DNA of 64,000 nucleotides from assembly GCA_027460585.1 (NCBI GenBank), contig JAPZAP010000052.1:1-64000 (forward strand), read 5' to 3'. The position numbers and the translations under genes are program-made. Positions 1 to 7,058 of the stretch are shown here, in pieces. This stretch comes from Candidatus Methanoperedens sp. Lineage in GTDB: Archaea; Halobacteriota; Methanosarcinia; Methanosarcinales; Methanoperedenaceae. The notes beneath the pieces were generated by a model. The model did not search any database. It had not been told where the DNA came from and was given only the letters and a program-made list of their open reading frames with translations. Positions within the stretch are counted from its first letter, which is position 1; each line of letters begins with the position of its first letter.

Positions 1-5
1 ATTTC

Positions 6-52
6 CACGGATATTGGTATCCGTGCGCATCCGTGTAATCCGTGTCATCCGT
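6..52 (-). repeat. ACGGAT-type direct-repeat element with hairpin
   Basis: Read on the minus strand, three ACGGAT words spaced about 10 bp apart run into a perfect 8-bp hairpin (arms 6-13 and 18-25, loop TTGG). The same arrangement occurs at 2121-2163 and 4222-4265, and the tandem words alone recur at 62488-62518. No coding potential is apparent. The function is unknown. Confidence 0.7.
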
Positions 53-102
53 GTGCTATCGTGGATGCTGATTGACTCAAACATGCCCCGAAGCAACCTT
101 CA

Positions 103-210
103 AGAAATTCCAAGGGCGGCGCGCTCCCCATGCCCCTCATAGCGGCCCTGGGCTACGTCCGATGCATTGTTCTCGCCGGGAATCAATCGAGTCGATGCGC
201 GCCGAGCTTT
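103..210 (+). repeat. Isolated GC-rich hairpin block of the composite repeat
   Basis: This is a solo copy of the GC-rich half of the composite unit arrayed at 1003-2075. It begins with GAAATTCCAAGGGCGGCGCG and ends with GATGCGCGCCGAG. The outer words CGGCGCGC and GCGCGCCG are inverse complements. It is diverged in the middle relative to the array copies. Open frames across it read through repeat sequence and are not convincing genes. I see nothing else in 211-329. Confidence 0.65.
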
Positions 211-329
211 TAACCTCACGAAGAGAATGGGAATGGTGTACTGAATCCGAGGGAAGAAAAGCCTTTGGAATTAGCGGTAATATCAGCCTCCGAAAAATAG
301 ATATGATATCAAAATGATATAATATTGTA

Positions 330-569
330 ATGACAGAAACTCAGGTTATTTTCAGGCTTGAAAAAAGATTGCTTAAAGAGTTTGACGAAACTCTGAAAAT
401 GTCTGGATTTAAGACACGGAATGAATGGTTTCGGGCTTCAATAAGGACATTCCTTGAAGATGTTGAAAGGAAAAAAGTTCTACGGAAATTAAGGAAACTC
501 GAAGTAAAAGGATTAGGGGAAACAGATATTGAAGAGATGGTAAATGAATGGCGGTCTGAGAAGAAATAA
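330..569 (+). CDS. Ribbon-helix-helix antitoxin-like protein
   Basis: This 79-residue protein opens with a short beta-strand (TQVIFRLE), then two helices with a FKTRNEWFRASIR-type segment, the pattern of RHH/CopG DNA-binding domains. The charged C-terminal tail (residues 45-79, rich in K, R and E) would be the toxin-binding part. The stop codon TAA abuts the ATG of the PIN-domain gene with no spacer, so the two are almost certainly co-translated as a VapBC-like pair. Antitoxins of this type usually repress their own promoter, and the AT-rich stretch just upstream could hold it. Family assignment is by pattern only. Confidence 0.75.
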   Translation: MTETQVIFRLEKRLLKEFDETLKMSGFKTRNEWFRASIRTFLEDVERKKVLRKLRKLEVKGLGETDIEEMVNEWRSEKK

Positions 570-995
570 ATGATAATTATTGATACAAATGTCCTGCTGT
601 CATTTCTTCTCACAAACGGCATAACCCGCAGAATAATAGCGGAGAATCCAGATGTATTTATAACTCCTGAATATTGTTTTGAAGAACTATGGGAGCATAG
701 AGGACGATGGAATAGGAAAGACCTCCCTGAAAGTGAATTGCTTAAAGTTGTTAACGATGTAAAGAGATTGTTTGTAATAGCTGTACCCCCTGATGTCTAC
801 AATCCATTTATTTCAGAGGGGGAAAAACTTACGGATGATAAAGAGGACGCACCTATTATCGCGCTTGCTTTATCTGTGGACAATGAAGGAATCTGGACGT
901 ACAATACAAAACATTTCAAACAGGAGGTATTTAGTGAACGCATAAGGGTATTGTCAACAAAAGATGTCATAAAGTTATATCCTTTAAAAGAATGA
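570..995 (+). CDS. PIN-domain ribonuclease toxin (VapC-like)
   Basis: This 141-residue PIN domain carries the first acidic residue in IIIDTN (D5), the conserved Glu region at E38/E39 and a third acid in KEDAPIIALAL (D93). The last acidic position, usually Asp before the final strand, reads YNTKHF here, with Asn near residue 112; this is an unusual active site but seen in some PIN families. PIN toxins cleave RNA in the presence of Mg2+. It directly follows the RHH gene (TAA-ATG), the usual antitoxin-toxin order. The gene ends just before the composite repeat array, so the pair is flanked by repeats on both sides. Confidence 0.8.
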   Translation: MIIIDTNVLLSFLLTNGITRRIIAENPDVFITPEYCFEELWEHRGRWNRKDLPESELLKVVNDVKRLFVIAVPPDVYNPFISEGEKLTDDKEDAPIIALALSVDNEGIWTYNTKHFKQEVFSERIRVLSTKDVIKLYPLKE

Positions 996-1002
996 AATCC
1001 CT

Positions 1003-2075
1003 AGGCGGCGCGCTCCCCATGTCCTCATAGCCGCCCCAGGGTCACGTGCGCTGTGACTCGCCGGGAATCCAGCAAGAATAGGCGCGCTGGAAATCATCAG
1101 AGTTGATGCGCGCCGAGGTGTCAGTGAAAAAAAGAGTCTTGGCAATATGAAACCGCAGATAAACGCAGATGCACGCAGATTTAATATGACATGCCGGCGC
1201 AAACATCAGTCCTAAAAAAGCCTTCATGCTTTGCGATCTTTGCGTACTTTGCGGTGAAAAGTCTGATTTATTTATCAACATTTTAATATAATTTTCTGGG
1301 CGCGCGAATCTGTCCCGATGCAGCTTTCGTGAAATTCCAAGGGCGGCGCGCTCCCCATGTCCCCATAGCCGCCCCAGGGTCACGTCCGCTGTTACGCGCC
1401 GGGAAATCAAGCGATTGGGGCGCGCTGGAAATCAAACCTATTGATGCGCGCCGAGGTGTTAGCATAAAAACATGTCACAGCTATTTGAAACCGCAGATAA
1501 TCGCAGATAAACGCAGATTAAATACGATATGCCGGCGCAAACAAGTCTTAAAAAATCCTTCCTGCTTTGCTATCTTTGCATATTTTGCGGTGATAAGTCT
1601 AATTTATTTATCAACATATTAATATATTTTTATGGGCGCGCGAATCTGTCCCGATGCAGCTTTAGTGAAATTCCAAGGGCGGCGCGCTCCCCATCTCCTC
1701 ATAGCCGCCCCAGGGTCACGTCCGCTGTTACGCGCCGGAAATCAATTAGGCGATGCGCGCCGAGGTGTCGGCGAAAAAAAGAGTCATAGCAATATGAAAC
1801 CGCAGATAAACGCAGATGCACGCAGATTTAATATGACATGCCAGCGCAAACATTAGTCCTAAAAAGCCTTCATACTTTGCGATCTTTGCGTACTTTGCGG
1901 TGAAAAGTCTAATTTATTTATCAACATATTAATATATTTTTATGGGCGCGCGAATCTGTCCCCGATGCAGCTTTCGTGAAATTCCAAGGGCGGCGCGCTC
2001 CCCCTGTCCTCACAGCCGCCCCGTGGTCACGTCCGCTGTTACGCGCCGGGAATCAACCGAATCGATGCGCGCAGA
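1003..2075 (+). repeat. Tandem array of a 311-338 bp composite repeat (three units plus a half)
   Basis: Units start near 1003, 1341, 1677 and 1988. Each holds four parts in order. The first is a GC-rich block of about 90-120 bp with a GGGCGGC/GCCGCCC stem (1341-1347 with 1368-1374 in unit 2) and outer CGGCGCGC/GCGCGCCG words. The second is three CGCAGAT words at 10-bp spacing (near 1154, 1492 and 1801). The third is three TTTGCG words at 9-bp spacing ending in GCGGTGAAAAG. The fourth is an AT-rich tail ending in GGGCGCGCGAATCTGTCCCGA. The last unit is cut after its GC-rich block. This explains the gene-free stretch 996-2379; open frames inside are repeat artefacts. No transposase is present. 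Confidence 0.85.
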
Positions 2076-2120
2076 AGTTTAATTCACATGATGGATTTAT
2101 GGAAAAACAATGTCATTAGA

Positions 2121-2163
2121 CACGGATTTCACGGATTTACACGGATTGTGGATTAATCTGTGT
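2121..2163 (+). repeat. ACGGAT-type direct-repeat element with hairpin
   Basis: Three CACGGAT words at 9-10 bp spacing are followed by an imperfect hairpin whose arms (2139-2147 and 2155-2163) include the last word; one position is a G-T pair. It lies between the composite array and a diverged GC-rich block. Confidence 0.65.
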
Positions 2164-2195
2164 AATTCTGGTCTGAACTTGAGATTAGTGAAATC

Positions 2196-2287
2196 CCCAG
2201 GCTGCGCGCTCCCCATGTCCTCATAGCCGCCCCTGTGTAACGTTCGCCTTGACGCGCCGGGAATAAATCGAGTCCATGCGCGCCGAT
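2196..2287 (+). repeat. Diverged solo copy of the GC-rich hairpin block
   Basis: The segment contains GCGCGCTCCCCATGTCCTCA, then AGCCGCCCCTG and GACGCGCCGGGAAT, matching the GC-rich half of the array units with substitutions (CCAGGCTGCGCG in place of CCAAGGGCGGCGCG). The GGGCGGC/GCCGCCC stem is weakened, so this is probably an older copy. Confidence 0.6.
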
Positions 2288-2379
2288 GTTGCAGTCATCA
2301 TAACCCGCCTTGGAAATTCGGACCCGCGGATAAAGTTACTCGAAATGGTTAAGATCAAAGCATTTTATATTAGCTTCAA

Positions 2380-3132
2380 ATGAAGGACGATATCAAGCTG
2401 ACATGGAAAGATGTTGTAAAAGAAGCTCTCTTAAAGACAGGCAAATCTGGGCATTTGGAGGATATCAATTCGCAAATAGAGGGGCACTGGAAGACTGAAA
2501 CAAATCCGACATGGAGAGACACTGTAAGACGTACATTACAACAGTACAGCATTTTTTATCAGGAAGAAAAAGGAAGCGGGGTTTGGCATCTGAGGGAAGA
2601 AAAACCGTTTGAAGAATTTGATCCAAAGAAGAACCCGACTCCTCTGCACGAAGATGTGCAGGGAATGCTGCTTGAACTCGGAAGGATTTATGATTATGAA
2701 ACTTCTGCTGCTGTCAATGATGCTAAGAAGAATTTCATGAATAGACCACTAGAAGAAGTCGCAACAATGAAAGAATTTCCAGAACAGTTTTCTTATCCAA
2801 AAATTGTAGATATTGTTAGCCGTATTGATGTGATGTGGTTTAGCAAAAATACGGATTTTCCGGTTCCAGTCTATGCTTTTGAGATAGAACACACAACGGA
2901 TGTAACAAAAGGTCTTGCAAGACTTCACGACCTTTACAACTCCGGGCAGAGAACAAAACTATATATTATCTTACCTTCTGAAAAAATACCAAAATTTGAT
3001 AAAGAAATTGGACGCTCACTCTTCACGGATATAAAAAAAATATGTAAGGTAAAAACTTATGAGCCACTAATTGCTCTTTACAATCTGGCAATAGAGCATG
3101 ATTTAAGGAAAATGGATTTCTTTGAAGATTAG
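2380..3132 (+). CDS. HARE-HTH protein with a nuclease-like C-terminal domain (possible restriction endonuclease)
   Basis: Residues 8 to about 73 match the HARE-HTH winged-helix pattern (TWKDVVKEALLKTGKSGHL through GSGVWHLRE), a module often joined to restriction and chromatin enzymes. The C-terminal half has RID (D150) and, 18 residues on, FEIEHT (E168, E170), followed by a helix and a YIILPSE strand. This order resembles a variant PD-(D/E)xK nuclease fold with ExE in place of ExK. The DNA methyltransferase gene starts 157 bp downstream on the same strand, so a type II restriction-modification pair is the natural reading. The nuclease role is inferred; a non-catalytic DNA-binding role is possible. 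Confidence 0.6.
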   Translation: MKDDIKLTWKDVVKEALLKTGKSGHLEDINSQIEGHWKTETNPTWRDTVRRTLQQYSIFYQEEKGSGVWHLREEKPFEEFDPKKNPTPLHEDVQGMLLELGRIYDYETSAAVNDAKKNFMNRPLEEVATMKEFPEQFSYPKIVDIVSRIDVMWFSKNTDFPVPVYAFEIEHTTDVTKGLARLHDLYNSGQRTKLYIILPSEKIPKFDKEIGRSLFTDIKKICKVKTYEPLIALYNLAIEHDLRKMDFFED

Positions 3133-3194
3133 AGTCATTTACTAAATTTTATTGGATTCCGTAATTTTTTGAATATTTCAATTATTCTAATTTC

Positions 3195-3264
3195 ACTTAC
3201 AACTTACTTCCACCTTACTTACAACTTAATTATATTCATACAATTAGATCCTATAATTTATATA
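3195..3264 (+). promoter_or_regulatory. Direct repeats and TATA-like box before the methyltransferase gene
   Basis: ACTTACAACTTA occurs twice (3195-3206 and 3217-3228), 22 bp apart, about two helical turns. A TATA-like TTTATATA lies at 3257-3264, about 26-33 bp before the TTG start at 3290, so the transcript could be leaderless. The repeats could be an operator controlling methyltransferase expression. No regulator is identified. Confidence 0.35.
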
Positions 3265-3289
3265 TTAGTAAATAGATCAATATCGATCC

Positions 3290-4189
3290 TTGAACGATAT
3301 CACAAGGACCGACTACAAACAATTCCTCCAATCCCACACGGAAGTGGAAATCGGGGAAATAAAAATAAAACTCCACTCCAACTGGAAGATCTCGCAATTC
3401 GCCCCCTACACCTTCACGCCCGAAACCACCACCGTCTGGAGCTTCCCCGACCGCGGCGACTGGGCGACGCACGTCGGGAATTACAGGGGCAACTGGTCGC
3501 CATACATTCCGCGCAACCTTATCCTGCGCTACACCGCGCCCGGTGACCTTGTGCTTGACCAGATGATGGGGTCAGGCACGACGCTTGTGGAATGTAAACT
3601 CCTGGGACGGCGCGCTGTGGGTGTGGACATAAACCCGGATGCGGTTATGGTGGCGCGAAACAGGCTGGACTTTTCTTACGCGCCGCTGGATGCTGATTAT
3701 GTGGCGCCGGAGATAAGGACTTATGCCGGAGATGCGCGCTCACTTGACCTTATCGGGAGCGAGACCATTGACCTCATCGCAACCCATCCGCCTTATGCCA
3801 GCATCATTCCCTATTGCCATGACCGCGAGGGCGACTTATCAAGTGTGCACAACATTGCTGAATTCGCGGACGAAATGAGGAAAGTCGCGGTTGAGTGCAT
3901 GCGCGTCCTCAAACCGGGAAAGCACTGCGCCATCCTCATGGGTGATTCACGGCGCAACAAGCATTTCATTCCAATAACGCCGCGGGTGCTGATGACTTTC
4001 CTTGAAGCAGGATTCATTCTCAGGGAGGACATTATCAAGATGCAGTGGAAGATGAAGAGCACGCGCGAGAAATGGTTTGGGAAGAAATATGATTTTTACC
4101 TGATAGGGCATGAGCACCTTTATGTTTTCAGGAAACCGGATGCAGGGGAGAGGACGACGAAGTTCAGGGAGAGCATGAAGTGGTGGTAG
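3290..4189 (+). CDS. DNA methyltransferase (N4-cytosine/N6-adenine type)
   Basis: This 299-residue protein transfers a methyl group from S-adenosylmethionine (SAM) to an exocyclic amino group in DNA. The SAM-binding motif I is DQMMGSGTT (residues 90-98), followed by GVDINPDA. The catalytic motif IV reads THPPY (165-169), a His variant of the S/D-PPY motif. The upstream DWATHVGNYRGNWSPYIPRN block is typical of the family. The start is TTG at 3290 with no clear Shine-Dalgarno site. It follows the HARE-HTH/nuclease-like gene and may protect host DNA from it. Pieces of closely related copies lie downstream at 4965-5230, 5756-5852 and 6415-6490, so this is the only intact member of a local gene family. 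Target sequence and base are not predictable here. Confidence 0.88.
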   Translation: MNDITRTDYKQFLQSHTEVEIGEIKIKLHSNWKISQFAPYTFTPETTTVWSFPDRGDWATHVGNYRGNWSPYIPRNLILRYTAPGDLVLDQMMGSGTTLVECKLLGRRAVGVDINPDAVMVARNRLDFSYAPLDADYVAPEIRTYAGDARSLDLIGSETIDLIATHPPYASIIPYCHDREGDLSSVHNIAEFADEMRKVAVECMRVLKPGKHCAILMGDSRRNKHFIPITPRVLMTFLEAGFILREDIIKMQWKMKSTREKWFGKKYDFYLIGHEHLYVFRKPDAGERTTKFRESMKWW

Positions 4190-4221
4190 ATGCTGTTTTT
4201 TTCATAATCCCGGAACACTGA

Positions 4222-4265
4222 TGACACGGATTCAACGGATTTCCACGGATCTGCACATTCCGTGG
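4222..4265 (+). repeat. ACGGAT-type direct-repeat element with hairpin
   Basis: Words CACGGAT, AACGGAT and CACGGAT at 9-10 bp spacing lead into a perfect 7-bp stem CCACGGA/TCCGTGG (4243-4249 with 4259-4265). It sits just downstream of the methyltransferase stop codon. Confidence 0.65.
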
Positions 4266-4322
4266 TCCACTGGCATTCTTCCGCGATTAGCACGCATCGC
4301 TTTCCTTAAAACTTATTCAGAG

Positions 4323-4580
4323 TTATGCTGTAACTTGGAAAGATTGTCCGATCGGCTGGAAATTAGCTACTTCTTTACGCTCTAATTTTCTCCGGATCCC
4401 TTCAAAGAGTTTAACCGTTTCCTGCGAATACAGGCGCTCCCCGCAGTGGAGACAAACATCAGCCTTAACTTTTAAGGTAGCTATATGTACGCCGCCTTTT
4501 ATCAATTTCTCAACCTCTTTCTCTTCAAGCTCACCGCCGCAAACGGGGCATTTTTCAAACGGTTTTGTTTGTTTCATCAT
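4323..4580 (-). CDS. YgiT-type zinc-finger protein, likely antitoxin
   Basis: The chosen start (4580) gives about 85 residues. It opens MMKQTKPFEKCPVCGGELEE and later has CLHCGERLYS, the two Cys pairs of a YgiT/MqsA-type zinc-binding domain. An AAGGAG site lies 3 bp before this ATG, and the ATG overlaps the upstream stop as ATGA; an earlier ATG at 4604 is possible but lacks such support. These proteins are usually antitoxins lacking or carrying a separate HTH. No HTH is visible here. Its partner is the DUF4258 gene directly upstream. Both lie opposite to the methyltransferase pieces on either side. Confidence 0.8.
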   Translation of the reverse strand: MMKQTKPFEKCPVCGGELEEKEVEKLIKGGVHIATLKVKADVCLHCGERLYSQETVKLFEGIRRKLERKEVANFQPIGQSFQVTA

Positions 4581-4885
4581 TTTCTCCTTTGCCAGTTTAT
4601 CCATCTGGAAGGGGCAGGTCTGTATACTGTAATAAGCACTGCATATTTTGTTTCTCCATTATATGCCCAGACCGTGTGTACTGGCTCATTTTCAAATGTA
4701 TTACCATATATTAAGCAACTCGGATAAGGTTTATCGTCTGGATAGTCTTCGATGATTTTGCCCATAAGAACTGAGAACAGAATCTCATCATAAGAAAGGT
4801 TGTCATTTCGAGCCTCCTCATCTGCGTGATCAGTTATACGAACAGAACCCTTCCGAACAGCACTTTGGATATCCGCGATTTCCAT
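4577..4885 (-). CDS. DUF4258 protein, likely RelE/MqsR-like toxin
   Basis: This 102-residue protein has the DUF4258 pattern: an N-terminal helix (IADIQSAVRKGSVRITDHADEEARND) with the conserved His in ITDHA, then YDEILFSVLMGKIIEDYPDDKPYPSCLIYG and terminal strands ending VLITVYRP. The family is thought to share the RelE/ParE-like toxin fold. It is encoded just upstream of, and overlaps by 4 bp, the YgiT-type gene, the toxin-antitoxin order seen in mqsRA-like modules. Toxin activity is inferred from context. Confidence 0.75.
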   Translation of the reverse strand: MEIADIQSAVRKGSVRITDHADEEARNDNLSYDEILFSVLMGKIIEDYPDDKPYPSCLIYGNTFENEPVHTVWAYNGETKYAVLITVYRPAPSRWINWQRRK

Positions 4886-4964
4886 TTATAAACACCTTTT
4901 GAAAAGCTTCTACCATTTTAGTACTCATAAACTCTATCCTTTTATTGAAATCCTTCCAACTGGT

Positions 4965-5230
4965 ACTGCGCCATCCTCATGGGTGATTCGCGGCGCAACA
5001 AGCATTTTATTCCAATAACGCCGCGGGTGCTGATGAGCTTCCTTGAGCCGGGGTTCATACTACGCGAAGATATAATCAAGATGCAGTGGAAGATGAAAAG
5101 CACACGAGAAAAGTGGTTCGGGAAGAAATATGATTTTTACCTGATAGGGCATGAGCATCTTTATGTTTTCAGGAAACCAGATGCAGGGGAGAGGACGACG
5201 AAGTTCAGGGAGAGCATGAAGTGGTGGTAG
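4965..5230 (+). pseudogene. Methyltransferase gene fragment, C-terminal part
   Basis: This stretch aligns without gaps to 3924-4189 of the intact methyltransferase gene and ends at the same stop codon. It encodes residues equivalent to 212-299 with only two amino-acid changes (Thr to Ser, Ala to Pro), while most nucleotide differences are synonymous. It therefore derives from a selected paralogous copy rather than a very recent duplication. Homology starts abruptly after TCCTTCCAACTGGT. It lacks motifs I and IV and cannot be active. Confidence 0.9.
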
Positions 5231-5298
5231 ACCATTCTTCAAGTCTGCAAATCCTTAAAGGGTTATTATGCATAAAAGACAAAATTAAGGTTTTGTAG

Positions 5299-5562
5299 AT
5301 GGTGAATGGCATTATTAGAGTATCCGAACATGCGTTGAAAAGAACAGAAGAGCGAGAGATAGATATTGAACTTATTCAACAAGTCATAAAAGACCCTCTT
5401 GAAATAATAGACGTCAAATTTGGGAGAAAAGCGGCTTATAGGGAACTCAATGATTATTATTTGGTCGTTATTTTTGAACAGCAGAAGGATGAAATAGTTG
5501 TAGTAACAGTATTAAAAGTAGATGACGTGAGATTGAATAGATATGGCTTCAATAGAATTTGA
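5299..5562 (+). CDS. DUF4258 protein, likely toxin-like
   Basis: This 87-residue DUF4258-type protein has IRVSEHALKRTEEREI with the conserved His and Arg residues in the first helix, an IKDPLEIIDVKFG turn, and terminal strands YYLVVIFEQ and IVVVTVLKVD. It is only distantly similar to the DUF4258 protein on the minus strand at 4577-4885. It overlaps the start of the DUF2283 gene by 20 bp. This coupling is common for the two families and suggests a toxin-antitoxin-like pair, though activity is unproven. The module lies between two methyltransferase fragments. Confidence 0.75.
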   Translation: MVNGIIRVSEHALKRTEEREIDIELIQQVIKDPLEIIDVKFGRKAAYRELNDYYLVVIFEQQKDEIVVVTVLKVDDVRLNRYGFNRI

Positions 5563-5749
5563 CTCGGAAGTTAATGCGATGTATATTCGCTTTAAAAAAG
5601 GAAAAGTGGATAAATCTGAACCATTAGCTGACAATGTTATTGTTGATGTTGATAAAAATGGAAATGCAATAGGCATTGAAATTTTACTTCCAAAGCAGGA
5701 TATAAGAGTGTCACATATGGTTTCTGAAGCTTTGAAAGCAATAGCTTAA
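5543..5749 (+). CDS. DUF2283 protein
   Basis: This 68-residue protein matches the DUF2283 pattern: DSEVNAMYIRFKKGKV, then a VIVDVDKNGNAIGIEILLP core strand pair. The family is small and widespread, typically next to DUF4258 genes, and is suspected to be the antitoxin partner. The ATG at 5543 lies inside the DUF4258 reading frame (20-bp overlap). Seven bases after its stop the next methyltransferase fragment begins. Confidence 0.8.
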   Translation: MASIEFDSEVNAMYIRFKKGKVDKSEPLADNVIVDVDKNGNAIGIEILLPKQDIRVSHMVSEALKAIA

Positions 5750-5755
5750 AAAATC

Positions 5756-5852
5756 ACAGGGGCAACCGGTCGCCATACATCCCGCGCAACCTCATTTTGC
5801 GCTACACACAGCCCGACGAGCTTGTGCTTGACCAGATGATGGGTTCGGGTAC
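5756..5852 (+). pseudogene. Methyltransferase gene fragment, SAM-binding part
   Basis: The segment matches about 3483-3579 of the intact gene and encodes the equivalent of residues 65-97, up to the DQMMGSGT SAM motif. Trp of NWSPY is changed to Arg. Homology stops abruptly after GGGTTCGGGTAC. There is no start or stop codon of its own. Confidence 0.85.
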
Positions 5853-5902
5853 TGGAATAACGCGCTATATTCGAAAGAAGGGGAAGTTTTGAGACAGGGC
5901 AA

Positions 5903-5910
5903 GTATATAA
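5903..5910 (+). promoter_or_regulatory. TATA-like box for hicBA
   Basis: GTATATAA at 5903-5910 lies about 40 bp before the hicB ATG, consistent with an archaeal TATA box and a start site near 5930-5935. A second TATA-like TATATAAT at 5928-5935 is also present. Position-based inference only. Confidence 0.3.
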
Positions 5911-5949
5911 AGAATTAAATTGTATGCTATATAATCGTAAAATCGTATT

Positions 5950-6186
5950 ATGGAACTAACTGCAATAATCAAAAAAGGAGAAAAGCAATTTGTAGCTTTG
6001 TGCCCTGAAATAGATGTTGTGAGCCAGGGCTTTTCGATTGAAGAAGCGCTGAATAATCTTAAAGAAGCAGTGGAAGTTTACATTGAAGAGATGGGCCTTC
6101 CTGAAGAAATAAAGCAAAGTGATACATTGATCGCTCATTTTGAGGTGTTTCCATATGGGAAAACTGCCCGTGCTGTCAGGGCTTGA
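5950..6186 (+). CDS. hicB: HicB-type antitoxin
   Basis: This 78-residue protein has the HicB partial RNase H-like fold: KKGEKQFVALCPEIDVVSQG, then SIEEALNNLKEAVEVYIEE. There is no C-terminal HTH or RHH domain, so it is a short HicB. HicB proteins bind and neutralise HicA. The hicA frame begins 32 bp before the hicB stop, so the order is antitoxin first and translation is coupled. Confidence 0.85.
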   Translation: MELTAIIKKGEKQFVALCPEIDVVSQGFSIEEALNNLKEAVEVYIEEMGLPEEIKQSDTLIAHFEVFPYGKTARAVRA

Positions 6187-6382
6187 TTTGATCAAGATCC
6201 TGAAAAAAATTGGTTTTGAACCGGTGAGACAGAAAGGAAGTCATGTAGTTCTTGTCAATAACAGCGGCGGCCCAAAAAGAGCTATAGTTGTTCCAAACCA
6301 TACGGAAATCGACCAGGGAACTCTGCTTGAAATTATCAGACAAGCAGGTTTGAAAAGGGACGATTTTGAGAAATTATTGTGA
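6155..6382 (+). CDS. hicA: HicA-type mRNA interferase toxin
   Basis: The start at 6155 gives a protein of 75 residues opening MGKLPVLSGLDLIKILKKIG; GAGGTG at 6142-6147 is well spaced for it, which favours it over the ATG at 6140. The HicA signature is clear: helix IKILKKIGF, the catalytic-His strand QKGSHVVL, then IVVPNHTEIDQGTLLEIIRQAGL. HicA is a double-stranded-RNA-binding-fold ribonuclease that degrades mRNA when not bound by HicB. The pair sits between methyltransferase fragments. Confidence 0.88.
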   Translation: MGKLPVLSGLDLIKILKKIGFEPVRQKGSHVVLVNNSGGPKRAIVVPNHTEIDQGTLLEIIRQAGLKRDDFEKLL

Positions 6383-6414
6383 ATTTAAGTTGTAAATACA
6401 TATTCTTCCCATCC

Positions 6415-6490
6415 ATCCCCTCACCTTCACCCCCAACCACCACCGTCTGGAGCTTCCCCGACCGTGGTGACTGGGCGACGCATGTTGGGA
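6415..6490 (+). pseudogene. Methyltransferase gene fragment, N-terminal part
   Basis: CACCACCGTCTGGAGCTTCC and the flanking bases match about 3403-3479 of the intact gene (residues 38-63, including TTVWSFPDRGDWATH), with a small deletion near its left end. Homology ends at GTTGGGA. In the intact gene that point is only about 3 bp from the left edge of the 5756-5852 fragment, yet here the pieces are in the opposite order. I see nothing recognisable in 6493-6587. Confidence 0.8.
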
Positions 6491-6587
6491 TATCTTCCAT
6501 TGGCTTCTTTTCGATTTCGGACTTGTTCCATTCAAAAAATTGACGACAAAAATGTCATCCCATTAGATGAAAACGATATCGAGCAAG

Positions 6588-7034
6588 CTATGATAATCGA
6601 AGTTTCATCAGACGGGCATTTTCAGCATCGTTATAATATTTTTCAGCAATTTCGTACTGGAAAAACCCATGTCTTTCATAGAATTTTTTTGCTCTTATAT
6701 TGCCCCACCTGACCTCAAGGATTATTTCATCCAAATGCATTTCCTTGAAGAGGTGGATTATTTCATTTAAAAGGGAGCTGCCTATCCTTCTTCTCTGGTA
6801 TAACGGATGGACTGCAAGCGAGAATATCCGACCAACGCCTTCCACAGCTTGAAATCCCGCAACATAACCTACAATAAAACCATTAATTTCTGCAACAATG
6901 AAAGTTTCAGGATAATTTTCGTAAAACTGCATGTAAAGGTAAGGGTCATGCTCGTTAAAAACCCTCCTTTCGATATCAATGACCCACTGGAAATCGATTG
7001 GCTGGAATTTTCTGATGATGATCAAATATGTCAC
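6588..7034 (-). CDS. GNAT-family N-acetyltransferase (RimI-like)
   Basis: This 148-residue protein shows the GNAT order: IRKFQPIDFQWVIDIERRVF at the N-terminus, FIVAEINGFIVGYVAG (strands 2-4), IFSLAVHPLYQRRRIGSSLL (motif A, the acetyl-CoA pyrophosphate loop) and NIRAKKFYERHGF (motif B). It resembles archaeal RimI-type protein N-terminal acetyltransferases, but the substrate is not known. The start is GTG at 7034, and it is divergent from truD with a 126-bp palindrome-rich gap. Confidence 0.85.
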   Translation of the reverse strand: MTYLIIIRKFQPIDFQWVIDIERRVFNEHDPYLYMQFYENYPETFIVAEINGFIVGYVAGFQAVEGVGRIFSLAVHPLYQRRRIGSSLLNEIIHLFKEMHLDEIILEVRWGNIRAKKFYERHGFFQYEIAEKYYNDAENARLMKLRLS

Positions 7035-7058
7035 CTGACTCTTAACCTAAAAGCGCAT

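Noticed and set aside
72-317. An 81-codon open frame at the left edge
   Set aside because: It runs through the GC-rich repeat block, which recurs at 1003-2287, and has no family-like features.
1150-1180. Short regularly spaced words (CGCAGAT) as a possible CRISPR array
   Set aside because: Words are about 7 bp with 3-bp gaps; there are no 25-37 bp repeats, unique spacers or cas genes.
1003-1856. Several overlapping open frames of 60-122 codons in the repeat array
   Set aside because: The same peptides recur with each repeat unit on both strands; they are products of GC-rich repeat sequence.
4979-5230. An 83-codon open frame as an independent small gene
   Set aside because: It is a gap-free match to the C-terminal end of the methyltransferase gene without its catalytic motifs, so it is listed as a pseudogene fragment.
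6464-6712. An 82-codon plus-strand frame across the last methyltransferase fragment
   Set aside because: It is out of frame with the methyltransferase and overlaps the well-supported GNAT gene on the opposite strand.
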